Of a stretch of DNA of 64,000 nt, positions 16,498 through 24,857 are shown one piece after another. The translations under genes were made by a program, and so were the position numbers. Source of the DNA: Hoeflea_A sp965216535 (GTDB lineage: Bacteria; Pseudomonadota; Alphaproteobacteria; Rhizobiales; Rhizobiaceae); NCBI GenBank assembly GCA_965216535.1, contig OZ244175.1, forward strand, positions 7,068,001-7,132,000. Direction: 5' to 3'. Each line of letters begins with the position of its first letter. Position 1 is the first letter of the stretch. Below the pieces are notes generated by a model. It did not search any database and was not told the origin of the DNA. It worked only from the letters and a program-made list of their open reading frames with translations.

Positions 16498-16504
16498 GGT
16501 CGTG

Positions 16505-16700
16505 TCCTTGCGCGCACGACCTTTTCTAACATTAACGAAAGGTAAAAAAAGCAATTCAATTGCCGGTCTTGCGTTTTGGTTAAAGTTAAAATTTTATTTA
16601 AATACGATTATATTGTCGAATTAACTTATTCTTAAGAAGTCGATTGAAATCACCGCACCATTGGGACACCTTTTGCCGCAGTATCCAATGCGCACCCTTG
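16505..16700. promoter_or_regulatory. AT-rich divergent promoter region of the polysaccharide genes
   Basis: Between the Wzz-Wzy gene (minus) and the flippase (plus) lies a stretch that is far richer in A and T than the surrounding coding DNA, with runs such as TTAAAATTTTATTTAAATACG around 16585-16605. It must carry the two divergent promoters. In rhizobia AT-rich islands before exopolysaccharide genes are bound by the zinc-finger regulator MucR/Ros; that link is inference. Confidence 0.5.
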
Positions 16701-16719
16701 CGGAGAAAACCATCGTGAA

Positions 16720-18087
16720 ATGCTGCCCGCTGAAGCCGAGGGCCCGCACGCGGGAAGCGTTCCCGGACGCCTGGCGGCAATGCTGACACGCAGCCGACCG
16801 CAGGGACTTCTCAAGCGGGTTCTCGGATCCTCCGCCCGGCAGAGTTTCGGTTCTCTCGCCGATCAGGCCGTGGTCAGCGGAACCCGGTTTGCGGTCACGA
16901 TCCTCGTTGGCCGGCTGGCGGGCGTCGAGGAGCTCGGGCTTTACGCAATCGGATTTTCCATCGTTGTCCTGGTCAACGTCGTCCAGGAATCTCTTCTCAT
17001 GTCGCCCTATGCCGTACTGGGCCGCCGAGAGAGGCCAGCAAGCCAGCGCCGTTTCGCAGGCAGTATTTTCGTCTTGTCGCTTGGCCTCGGCCTTGTCGCG
17101 GCGGCGGCATTGGCAGCTTTCAGCCTCCTGGCACTTTTGGCGGGTGGCCAAAGTTCCGCCACGATGGGTGCGGTCCTGGCCGCAATCATCCCCTTCGTGC
17201 TTCTGCAGAATTTTGCGCGCAAGATTTGCTTCGCCCATTTCCGGATCGGTTCTGCCCTGCTCCTGGATCTTGGAGTGGCCGTCATTCAGCTTTCTGCCAT
17301 CGCATTGATGGCAACGGTTTCCTCGCTCAGCGCGGTGACAGCGCTGGCAGCAATGGGCGTCGGCGCAGCCGTGACCGGCATCGCCTGGCTGCCCGGCAAT
17401 TGGCACCTTCTGGACATTCGCCGCCGGCGGATCATGCCGCAATTGTCGCGCAACTGGACATTCGGCAGGTGGATCCTCGGCGCACAGCAGGTTGCGACCC
17501 TCAGCGGGTCAGTCGTGCTTTGGATCATCTCCACGCTGGCCGGCCTGTCGGCAGCCGGCATATTCGCCGCCTGTTCGATCGTGATCACCGCAGCGAACCC
17601 GCTGTTGCTCGGACTTGCCAATGTACTGGAACCCAGAACCGCAAGCAGTTTCGCAGCAGGCCGTATCGATGAACTGCTTGCCTCGGTTCACTGGACGACT
17701 GTCATGACCGGTTCGGCGCTCGCGGCTTACTGGCTTGGCCTCCTGATCTTCGGCGACGGCTTCCTCGCGTGGATCTTCGACAATCAGCTCCTGTTGGGTC
17801 AGGCGCATCTCATCATGCTGCTGGCAACGGTGATCCTGCTGCGCGGTCTTATTCTCGGTCGCAGCCTTGCGCTGAGGGCGCTCGGGCTCCCCCGTCACAA
17901 CTTCAATGCGAGCCTCGTCGACCTGTCGATCACGGTCATCTCAGCCTATCCGTTGATCAGCCAATTTGGCGCCGCCGGTGGCGGCTATTGCGTTTTACTG
18001 GGCGCGCTCGCCGGCACATTGATGCGACTATGGCACTTCAGCCGCGAAATGCGGATGCTTCGGGACAATCGGATATCTGGAGCTTAG
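16720..18087 (+). CDS. Polysaccharide flippase (Wzx/MOP superfamily)
   Basis: A polytopic membrane protein of up to 455 residues with about 12 hydrophobic segments and few charged residues between them, matching the lipid-linked oligosaccharide flippase family. The segment RQSFGSLADQAVVSGTRFAVTILVGRLAG just before TM1-2 is typical of proteobacterial Wzx-like proteins. It would transfer the undecaprenyl-linked repeat across the inner membrane for polymerisation by the Wzy half of the neighbouring fusion. Two starts are possible: the ATG at 16720, used here, with GGAG 14 nt upstream, or an ATG at 16780 (MLTRSRPQG) that gives a more usual N-terminus. It is transcribed alone on the plus strand. 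Confidence 0.85.
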   Translation: MLPAEAEGPHAGSVPGRLAAMLTRSRPQGLLKRVLGSSARQSFGSLADQAVVSGTRFAVTILVGRLAGVEELGLYAIGFSIVVLVNVVQESLLMSPYAVLGRRERPASQRRFAGSIFVLSLGLGLVAAAALAAFSLLALLAGGQSSATMGAVLAAIIPFVLLQNFARKICFAHFRIGSALLLDLGVAVIQLSAIALMATVSSLSAVTALAAMGVGAAVTGIAWLPGNWHLLDIRRRRIMPQLSRNWTFGRWILGAQQVATLSGSVVLWIISTLAGLSAAGIFAACSIVITAANPLLLGLANVLEPRTASSFAAGRIDELLASVHWTTVMTGSALAAYWLGLLIFGDGFLAWIFDNQLLLGQAHLIMLLATVILLRGLILGRSLALRALGLPRHNFNASLVDLSITVISAYPLISQFGAAGGGYCVLLGALAGTLMRLWHFSREMRMLRDNRISGA

Positions 18088-18893
18088 CGACCGGGCTTCG
18101 GTGACCGCTTGCGCGACCGAAGGCCATCGACGACGGTTAGCAGCACGAAACGCGGCGCCGATCCCAAATAACGCCGAAAGAGACGCCTCGGCTCCCGGAT
18201 CAAGCGAAACAGCCATTCAAGGCCGAAGCGATGGACAAACGCCGGAGATGACCGGACCACGCCGCTGATCGTATCGAAGGCAGCGCCGACGCCAATCATG
18301 GCGGCGTTGATGCGCCCCTTGTACCGTCCCATCCACTGTTCCTGTTTAGGGCAGCCGATGCCGATAAAGACGATCCTCGCGCCCGACAGCGCAATGCCTT
18401 CCAGCATCGTGCGTTCCTCATCCGGAGTCAGGTCACGAAACGGTGGAGAGTATCCGTAGGCAATGCGAAGCGCCGGGAACTCTTCCTTCAGCCTGGTCTT
18501 GATCAGGGCCAGCACATCGTCATCACGGCCACCGATCAGGGCAATCGGAATGCCCTGCCTCTCGGCCTCGCCGCACAGCGTCCGCATCATTTCCGAGCCA
18601 AGGATCGTCGCCATGGCAGGCACCCCGTGGCGCAGAGCCCGCGCCTTCTGGAGAACCGTGCTGTCGGAGACCACGTAGTCGGCGCTGTTGACGATGTCCC
18701 GGTGACTGCTCTCGTCGTGGCATTTCATGCACTGATGTACATCCGGAACGCAGCAATAGGTCGAGGAGCCACGTTTGGCCGCCGCGGTGAAATCCTCGAC
18801 GAACCGGTCAATGCTCAGATAGTCGAGCCGCATGCCGAGCATGAAGTGATGATCGAAACGCGAGACCGGCGCATCACCAGTTGTCACGGCCAT
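18084..18893 (-). CDS. WecG/TagA/CpsF family glycosyltransferase (GT26)
   Basis: A 269-residue GT26 enzyme, the family of UDP-ManNAc(A) transferases that add the second sugar to a lipid-linked intermediate. Landmarks: YCCVPDVHQCMKCHD, ADYVVSDSTVLQKARAL (about 70), IALIGGRDDD (about 117), and IVFIGIGCPKQEQWMGRYK (about 171) followed by GVGAAFDTISGVVRSSP. The C-terminal RLIREPRRLFRRYL is the conserved membrane-association end. The ATG at 18893 is preferred because it lies just after the stop of the epimerase gene; longer frames overlap it. The 3' end overlaps that of the flippase by 4 nt, tail to tail. Confidence 0.9.
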   Translation of the reverse strand: MAVTTGDAPVSRFDHHFMLGMRLDYLSIDRFVEDFTAAAKRGSSTYCCVPDVHQCMKCHDESSHRDIVNSADYVVSDSTVLQKARALRHGVPAMATILGSEMMRTLCGEAERQGIPIALIGGRDDDVLALIKTRLKEEFPALRIAYGYSPPFRDLTPDEERTMLEGIALSGARIVFIGIGCPKQEQWMGRYKGRINAAMIGVGAAFDTISGVVRSSPAFVHRFGLEWLFRLIREPRRLFRRYLGSAPRFVLLTVVDGLRSRKRSPKPGR

Positions 18894-18897
18894 CGAT

Positions 18898-19884
18898 TCA
18901 GGCCGCCATGTTTCGCTGCCGGCTGTTCTGCCTGTCGATCCAGGCATAGGTTGGCCACAGCCCGGCGCGCAGACCCGCCGTCGGCTTCCAGCCGAGCTTT
19001 TCCTCGATCAGCCTGTTGTCGCTGTTGCGGCCACGCACCCCGGTTGGACCGATGACGTGACGTTTGCTAAGGCGTTTCCCGGCGACCGCCGCCACCATGT
19101 CGACAAGCTGGTTGATCGTCACCATTTCGTCCGACCCGATGTTGACGGGACCAGTCCAATCGGAACGCATCAGCCGCAATGTGCCTTCTATACATTCGTC
19201 GATGAACAGGAATGAGCGGGTTTGCTCGCCATCACCCCAGATCTCGACCTCGCCGCCCTCCTCGGCATCTGAAACCTTGCGGCAAATGGCGGCTGGCGCC
19301 TTTTCCTTGCCGTCGTTCCAGCTGCCCTCGGGGCCGAAGATATTGTGATAGCGAGCGACCCGTACCTGCATCCCGTAGTTCCGGCCGTAGGCCAGATAGA
19401 GGCGCTCGGAAAAGAGCTTCTCCCAACCGTATTCGCTGTCGGGGTCAGCCGGATAGGCCGAATCTTCGGCACAGTTCGGATTGTCGGGTTCGCGCTGGTT
19501 GTACTCCGGATACATGCAGGCCGATGAGGAGTAGAATATCCGCTTGACGTTGCGCTTGTGACCGGCGTTCAGAACGTTGAGATTGATCGTGGCAGAGTTG
19601 TGCATCACGTCTGCATCATTCTCACCGGTAAAGATATACCCTGCCCCGCCCATGTCTGCGGCCAACTGATAGACCTCGTCGAAGCCGCGGTCGATCACTT
19701 CGCGCACGAAGGCCTGGTCGCGCAGGTCGCCGACCGCGAAATCGTCAGCATCCGTTTCAGAAAATCGAGGGAACTTCAGGTCGACACCGCGGACCCAGTG
19801 CCCTTCCTGTTTCAGGCGACGAACCAGGTGATGCCCGATGAAGCCGCCGGCCCCGCAAACAAGAACAGCCTTTTTTGACGACAT
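18898..19884 (-). CDS. GDP-mannose 3,5-epimerase-like NAD-dependent sugar epimerase
   Basis: A 328-residue extended SDR. The Rossmann start is VLVCGAGGFIGHHLVRRLK; the catalytic YxxxK is in DSEYGWEKLFSERL (about 152), and SSSACMYPEYNQ carries the Ser and adjacent Cys. Segments QLAADMGGAGYIF, RYHNIFGPEGSW, EKAPAAICRKV, WGDGEQTRSFLFIDECIEG, PVNIGSDEMVTINQL and GVRGRNSDNRLIEEKLGW closely follow plant GDP-mannose-3',5'-epimerase, the enzyme that makes GDP-L-galactose. It would supply an L-galactose-type (or related) nucleotide sugar to the polysaccharide. Exact product is inferred from this by-eye resemblance. The gene is first in a two-gene unit with the GT26. Confidence 0.85.
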   Translation of the reverse strand: MSSKKAVLVCGAGGFIGHHLVRRLKQEGHWVRGVDLKFPRFSETDADDFAVGDLRDQAFVREVIDRGFDEVYQLAADMGGAGYIFTGENDADVMHNSATINLNVLNAGHKRNVKRIFYSSSACMYPEYNQREPDNPNCAEDSAYPADPDSEYGWEKLFSERLYLAYGRNYGMQVRVARYHNIFGPEGSWNDGKEKAPAAICRKVSDAEEGGEVEIWGDGEQTRSFLFIDECIEGTLRLMRSDWTGPVNIGSDEMVTINQLVDMVAAVAGKRLSKRHVIGPTGVRGRNSDNRLIEEKLGWKPTAGLRAGLWPTYAWIDRQNSRQRNMAA

Positions 19885-20130
19885 GATGTGTGGCCCCGCG
19901 ACATCAGAATGGTGAAAACAATTTGTTTAACTCTCTAAACAAAATCAATTTCCATTCGCAACATAACGAATTATTTATCGTTAATCTCTCAATATTTAAT
20001 AATTAAAATTTGATTAAAATTTTTATTAATATCACATCTCCCAATTTAGAAAATTAATCATATTTATTTACGATAAATAATTGTAATTCACATGCTTTGT
20101 GGAAACTTTTGATTAACCCTTTAATACTCC
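19885..20130. promoter_or_regulatory. Very AT-rich divergent intergenic region
   Basis: About 245 nt between the epimerase (minus) and the initiating transferase (plus), by eye roughly three quarters A+T between 19920 and 20115, packed with TTAAT, AATTATT and AAATTTG-like runs. It must hold both promoters. Its composition contrasts sharply with the flanking genes and resembles the island at 16505-16700, suggesting a shared AT-recognising regulator such as MucR (inference). No gene is visible. Confidence 0.5.
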
Positions 20131-21630
20131 GTGCAGATTCAGTCCGGGGTGCCCTTATTGTCGAAGCATGAAACGTCCAGCGGGTTTGAGCCCAGTCGGC
20201 AGGGGCCGCGTCCCGGCCCGGGCGTCAAGCCATCATCGAACACGCATCGCTACGCCAGCAGCAGGGTGATGCTTGACCTTTACTGTATGGCAGAGATCGC
20301 CGCTGTCGCTCTGACCGGCTTCATCATCGCCAGAACCTATGTCGGAGGGGTGCTCGGGGTCGACACCTATCTGGATCGCTATCTCTGGCCGACCCTGGCG
20401 CTGCCGCTTGTCATGGCGCTGATTCAATACAGGTCGCGTCTTTACGAGGTACCGTCCATCACGGGGTTCGTTGATAATCTGGGTGCCGTGGCCAGCGGAA
20501 TTGCCGGCGCGTTTGGCGTGTTGGCGTTGGTCGGCATCGTCTTTGGCATCAGCGGGGATTACTCACGCGTCTGGTTTGGCGGCTGGCTGGCAGCGTCGCT
20601 GGTGGTCATCTGGCTCATGCGCGCGATCGCTGCGGGTGTCTTTTCGCGCTGGCTGAAGACCGGTGCGATGCGCCGGCGCGCGGCGATATTCGGTGGTGCG
20701 CTGGCAGCCGACGCCTTTGCCGAGAGAATTGGCCCGGACAATTTGCACATCGAAGTCGTGGGCGTGTTCGGCCGGTCCGGCTTCGGGCGCAATGACCGGT
20801 CTCTCGGAACGCTGGATGATATGATCCGGCTCGGGCGTCAATCCGCCTTCGACATGGTGATCGTCGCGCCTCCCTATGAAAACCCGGCCGAGCTCGATGA
20901 CCTGCTCGACGCTGTCAGCATGCTGTCCGTGGAGATCAAGCTCATCCCGCCGTCCGGCCTGTCCTATGTGCCGCTGATCGGTATCAGCGAGCAGGGCCAA
21001 CACCGATTCATCGACATTCAGCGCACCCGGATCTCCGACTGGGGACGCATGTTCAAGCTGATCGAAGACTATGTCATCGCCGCAACTGCGCTGGTGCTTC
21101 TGTCCTGGCTGCTGCTGTTGATCGCCGCCGCGATCCGGTTGGAAAGCAAGGGACCAGCCCTGTTTCGACAGAAGCGCACCGGGCTGAACAACAGCGAGTT
21201 CGAGATCTACAAATTCAGAACGATGACGTCGGAACCCCGGCCCGGCGGCTTGAAGCAGGTCGAGCGCGGCGACCGCCGTGTCACCCGGATCGGCCGTTTC
21301 CTGCGACGGACTTCACTGGACGAGTTGCCACAGTTGCTCAACGTGTTGCGCGGCGAAATGTCGATCGTCGGACCGCGGCCCCATCCGATCGAACTGAACC
21401 ATGCCTATGAGCCGCGGGTGCATCTCTTCAACAAGCGCCACAGCGTCAAGCCCGGCATCACCGGCTGGGCGCAAATCCATGATCACAGGGGGCCCATCGA
21501 AACCCTGGTCGGCATGCACGAGCGCCTCAAATACGACCTTTATTACATCGACAACTGGTCGATCTGGTTCGACCTGAAAATCATCGCGGCAACACCGCTG
21601 ATGAGCCTGATGCACCGCAACGCGATTTAA
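20131..21630 (+). CDS. Polyprenyl-phosphate hexose-1-phosphate transferase (WcaJ/PssY type)
   Basis: A 499-residue initiating glycosyltransferase that loads the first sugar phosphate onto undecaprenyl phosphate. The N-terminal half has four membrane spans and a CoA-binding-like Rossmann region (RRRAAIFGGALAADAFAERI, about 190); the C-terminal half is the bacterial sugar transferase domain with a re-entrant helix (VIAATALVLLSWLLLLI), FRQKRTGLNNSEFEIYKFRTM (about 355), RRTSLDELPQLLNVLRGEMS, VGPRPHP and KPGITGWAQIH. Full length for the undecaprenyl-phosphate glucose phosphotransferase group. The frame begins at a GTG after the AT-rich region with a weak ribosome site; an ATG inside (RVMLDLYCM) is an alternative. 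It starts the pathway served by the neighbouring locus. Confidence 0.92.
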   Translation: MQIQSGVPLLSKHETSSGFEPSRQGPRPGPGVKPSSNTHRYASSRVMLDLYCMAEIAAVALTGFIIARTYVGGVLGVDTYLDRYLWPTLALPLVMALIQYRSRLYEVPSITGFVDNLGAVASGIAGAFGVLALVGIVFGISGDYSRVWFGGWLAASLVVIWLMRAIAAGVFSRWLKTGAMRRRAAIFGGALAADAFAERIGPDNLHIEVVGVFGRSGFGRNDRSLGTLDDMIRLGRQSAFDMVIVAPPYENPAELDDLLDAVSMLSVEIKLIPPSGLSYVPLIGISEQGQHRFIDIQRTRISDWGRMFKLIEDYVIAATALVLLSWLLLLIAAAIRLESKGPALFRQKRTGLNNSEFEIYKFRTMTSEPRPGGLKQVERGDRRVTRIGRFLRRTSLDELPQLLNVLRGEMSIVGPRPHPIELNHAYEPRVHLFNKRHSVKPGITGWAQIHDHRGPIETLVGMHERLKYDLYYIDNWSIWFDLKIIAATPLMSLMHRNAI

Positions 21631-21681
21631 GGTCACTAGGTCTGCTTCGAACTGCCAATGGCTGCGGTAGTCAGAAAAGCA

Positions 21682-21707
21682 AAAGGGGCCCGCAAGCGGA
21701 CCCCTCA
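21682..21707 (-). terminator. Rho-independent terminator
   Basis: On the minus strand a GC-rich hairpin (AGGGG-T-CCGC / GCGG-G-CCCCT with one mismatch and a TT loop) is followed by TTTTGCTTTT. It lies 22 nt past the stop of the PDC-sensor gene and would end the chemoreceptor operon. Confidence 0.75.
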
Positions 21708-21728
21708 GGTAGCTCCGAACGCTGAGAC

Positions 21729-22313
21729 CTAGAGAGCGTCCAGGTTGATCCCGATGGTGATCGCACCGATCGGCGCGCCTGATGTGTCGGCAATCGTCAT
21801 GGAAACCTGAGACTGAAGCATCTGGGTCGACTCGTCCTTTTCAGGCTCATCAACGAATACCGCTGCGGCATCGCCCGATCCGTAGGTCTTCTTCCATTTG
21901 CCTTCGTCACCCTGCCAGTAATCGGACGTGACGTCACTCTGGCCGACATTGAGGCCCTTGGCATCCATCACAAAGATCTCGGTGATGATGCCGTTGGAGG
22001 CAATCTGTTTGTCGCGCAGGAAATCCGACAGGGAGTTGCCCAGCACGTTGTCGATCAGATTCGTGTCACCGCCATCGACACCAGCCCGCCACTGCTTGTC
22101 CAAAGCATCAATGTCGGACTGTGACAGATTAGCATTGGCTTCATTCTGGGCCTTGATGGCCGCCACCACCGCGGAGTCCGAAATCCACGGCATGATGTTG
22201 GCATCGGCGTAGTCCTTTACCACAGGCACATGCCCGCCGGCGGCCATGGCTGCCTGGGCGCCAACGGCGATCAGGGTTGCCGCAAGTGCATATTTTACAA
22301 CTTTCGTTTTCAT
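21729..22313 (-). CDS. Secreted PDC (Cache-like) sensor-domain protein
   Basis: A 194-residue exported protein: signal peptide MKTKVVKYALAATLIAVG with AQAAMA cleavage region, then a stand-alone periplasmic sensor fold with IITEIFVMDAKGLNVGQSDVTS and SDYWQGDEGKWKKTYG, the PDC/Cache ligand-pocket signature, ending VSMTIADTSGAPIGAITIGINLDAL. No membrane anchor or signalling domain follows. The start at 22313 is supported by GAGAGAG just upstream. It is 46 nt downstream of a methyl-accepting chemotaxis protein on the same strand and is followed by a terminator, so it is probably a soluble ligand-binding partner for that receptor (inference). Confidence 0.8.
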   Translation of the reverse strand: MKTKVVKYALAATLIAVGAQAAMAAGGHVPVVKDYADANIMPWISDSAVVAAIKAQNEANANLSQSDIDALDKQWRAGVDGGDTNLIDNVLGNSLSDFLRDKQIASNGIITEIFVMDAKGLNVGQSDVTSDYWQGDEGKWKKTYGSGDAAAVFVDEPEKDESTQMLQSQVSMTIADTSGAPIGAITIGINLDAL

Positions 22314-22359
22314 GCTCTCTCCTCGCTTTTTTGGTTGCATGATCTCAATGAAGGCTTGA

Positions 22360-24225
22360 TCAGAATTCTTCCCAATCATCCGGTGCAGCAGCCAAGGCCG
22401 TGTTGCCGACCACGGTCGGCACTGCCGCAACGGGTGATTTAGGTGCATCGTATTGAGAGGGTTCCGGTTCCATGTTCACGGCGTCTTCACCGATGTGGAA
22501 CCGGGTAATGATGGAGTTGAGTCCGGCACCTTGCTCACGCAGTTCCTGGCTGGCAGCGTTGGTCTCTTCGACCATGGCGGCATTTTGCTGCGTTGCCTGA
22601 TCCATGCTCAGGACAGCGGTGTTGATTTCCTCAAGGCCGGAAGACTGTTCGCGATATCCGCCGATGATGGTTTCAATGCGGGTCGTGATCTCGTTCACCT
22701 GACCTTCGATTGCCAGCAGCGATTCAGCCGTGCGGTTGACAAGCTGTACACCGCTTTCGACCTCGCGCCCGGAGTCGCTGATGAGCTGGGAAATCTCCTT
22801 GGCAGCCTTGCCGGATCGTTGCGCCAGTTCACGCACTTCGTGAGCAACCACCGCAAAACCGCGCCCGGCCTCGCCGGCGCGCGCCGCTTCGACCCCCGCA
22901 TTGAGCGCCAGTAGATTGGTCTGGAAGGCGATCTCGTCGATCACCGAGTTGATCTGCCCGATCTGGCTGGACGATTTCTGGATGCGGTCCATGGCATCAA
23001 TCGCCTCCCGCACCACGGCGGCGGAATCGGCGGCATCCTCCTTGGTTTTCGTGACCAAGGTGCCGGCTTCGGTCGCCCGTTCGGACGATTCCTTGACCGT
23101 CGTCGTCATCTCGCGCAGAGCGGCGGCCGTTTCTTCCAGCGACGCGGCGGTCTGCTCGGTGCGTCTGGCCAGTGTGTCCGCAGAATTTGCCAGCTCCGCT
23201 GCGCCTGAATCGACACTTACAGAGGCGGTTTTGACGCGCCCCAGCGTCGTCGACATGGAATCGACCATACGGTTGAAGTCATTGACAAGTTTCGCGAAAT
23301 CCGGCCCCAGGTCTTCGAGATGGCCGGTGAAGTCTCCGGCTGCCAGTTTCTCGAGCACTTCGGCGATGCGATTGACGGCATGGGCATGGGCCTGAGCCAC
23401 CTGTTCGCTGCGCTTGGCGTTTTCCGAGCGTTCCGCCTCGAACCCGATCCGTTGCTCCTCCGCCAGGCGGCTTTCCTCCTGCTTGGAGATAAACTCGCGG
23501 CGAAAGTTTTCGAGTGCCCGGGCCACGATCCCGACTTCGTCGCCCTTTTCCTGCATCGGCACCAGGGTATCGAAATCCCCTTCCTGCATGCGCTCGATGC
23601 TTTTGTTCATCTCGGAGAGCGGTCTCGCGATCCACCTTTGCAGCGCGATGAGCAGCAATCCAAGAGCAACCAGAACAAGGACTGCCTGGATTGCGAAAAG
23701 CATGATGGCGTTCCAATGGGCGGCAGCGTAGATCGGCGCGGTCGTCCAGACGGTGACCACCTGCCCGCCGATTTTGCCCGCCGCGTTGCGGGGAAGCGCA
23801 AGCACGATTGAAGCAAGTCCGTCGCCGACGCTGTTCACAGCGCCCTCGGTTTCGGTGTTGGTTTGCGCCAGTGCTTTGACCTGATCGGCGCTGAGAATAT
23901 CGGCCGCGCCGTCCCTGGCCCAGCTGTCGACAAGTTCCCCGTCGCGATCGAAAGCGGTGAATTGAACGAGGTTGAGCGAGGCATCATCCCGGAACAGCTC
24001 GTAGGCGTCGCGTACAACCTCTGGCTTTCCCCATTTGATCCCGCCGGCAGCCAGGCTGGCAAACTGCTCGGTGTCCCGCGTCCACTTGCCGACGGCACCC
24101 GCGATCGAAGTGCGCGTTTCATTTGCCCAGGTGTAGCCCGCCAGAACGGCGATGCCGGCCAGGTTGACCACAATCATGAACACAGCAATTTTCGCAGTAA
24201 GCGACAACTTCTTGATTTTGCTCAT
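22360..24225 (-). CDS. Methyl-accepting chemotaxis protein
   Basis: A 621-residue chemoreceptor. TM1 (about 12-33) and TM2 (about 160-185) flank a periplasmic domain of roughly 125 residues; then a HAMP domain (RWIARPLSEMNKSIERMQEGDFDTLVP), a second HAMP-like stretch (EVLEKLAAGDFTGHL) and the signalling hairpin whose tip reads IDEIAFQTNLLALNAGVEAARAGEAGRGFAVVA. The C-terminus DDWEEF is a CheR/CheB-tethering type WxxF pentapeptide, so the receptor is probably adaptation-competent. The start near MSKIKKLSLTAKIAVF at 24225 gives a proper N-terminus; earlier in-frame ATGs encode Arg/Cys-rich residues unlike an MCP. It leads a two-gene operon with the secreted PDC protein. Confidence 0.93.
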   Translation of the reverse strand: MSKIKKLSLTAKIAVFMIVVNLAGIAVLAGYTWANETRTSIAGAVGKWTRDTEQFASLAAGGIKWGKPEVVRDAYELFRDDASLNLVQFTAFDRDGELVDSWARDGAADILSADQVKALAQTNTETEGAVNSVGDGLASIVLALPRNAAGKIGGQVVTVWTTAPIYAAAHWNAIMLFAIQAVLVLVALGLLLIALQRWIARPLSEMNKSIERMQEGDFDTLVPMQEKGDEVGIVARALENFRREFISKQEESRLAEEQRIGFEAERSENAKRSEQVAQAHAHAVNRIAEVLEKLAAGDFTGHLEDLGPDFAKLVNDFNRMVDSMSTTLGRVKTASVSVDSGAAELANSADTLARRTEQTAASLEETAAALREMTTTVKESSERATEAGTLVTKTKEDAADSAAVVREAIDAMDRIQKSSSQIGQINSVIDEIAFQTNLLALNAGVEAARAGEAGRGFAVVAHEVRELAQRSGKAAKEISQLISDSGREVESGVQLVNRTAESLLAIEGQVNEITTRIETIIGGYREQSSGLEEINTAVLSMDQATQQNAAMVEETNAASQELREQGAGLNSIITRFHIGEDAVNMEPEPSQYDAPKSPVAAVPTVVGNTALAAAPDDWEEF

Positions 24226-24616
24226 CATAAACCGGAAGACCCCACACGAAGTCGCTCGACGCGAAACGGATTCGCGGATCGACTCATTCATTCGGTTTTG
24301 ACAGAAACATGCACACCTATGGCGGCAATCATGCCGCACTCATCGCCTATTGCGTGCGCACCCAGAAAATCACAGAAGGCCTTAAACAAACGTGAATCGC
24401 GAACCCAACATCTCGCACTCAACTCCTGTTTGCTTTGAATTGAGCTTCGTTTTGCACAACTTTCAGGGGTGATTAGGGACCACGCCTAACGCGCATTCCG
24501 GCAATGTCTCGCATCGCTGCATCGAGCCGCGATTGGCGGGGTCCGCGGATTGTTCGCGGAGACGTCTAGGAAACAGCGGTGCGTCGGGCGATCAGATGAT
24601 CTTGGAAAAATCGATA

Positions 24617-24712
24617 TCAAGATCGCGACAGATTTCCCGGGCTGCATTGCGGCCCGGCGTAGGCCGCCCAGGTCAACCCGTTGTGGCCCGCCCTGATGAT
24701 CCATGCATCGTG
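24617..24712 (-). pseudogene. Degenerate N-terminal fragment of an FAD-dependent oxidoreductase
   Basis: In one minus frame a 31-codon run contains WIIRAGHNGLTWAAY, which resembles the dinucleotide-binding start of phytoene-dehydrogenase-like FAD oxidoreductases (consensus like VIVGAGHNGLTAAAYLA). The first Gly of the GxG motif is Arg, there is no start codon, and the frame stops at 24617. It is the only recognisable item in the ~630-nt gap between the chemoreceptor and the HlyD-type gene; the rest of that gap (24226-24857) shows no gene. Confidence 0.35.
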
Positions 24713-24857
24713 TTTTTGGCAAGACAAACCCTCCGTGAGACAGAAAGTTCAACGACGGTGGTATGCGGTGTCCTGGTACACCATACCGAGTGCAGTGTCT
24801 CGCCGGACCGGATTTACCTCGTTTCTGTATTCCCTTCGCTGTGAGCCGCGGAACGCT

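Noticed and set aside
15076..16545. 489-codon plus-strand open frame over the Wzz half
   Set aside because: Antisense shadow; the minus strand carries Wzz motifs and coiled coil.
24533..24844. 103-codon plus-strand frame in the gap before the HlyD gene
   Set aside because: No ribosome site, low-complexity basic composition and no motif; the only signal in the gap is the fossil FAD motif on the other strand.
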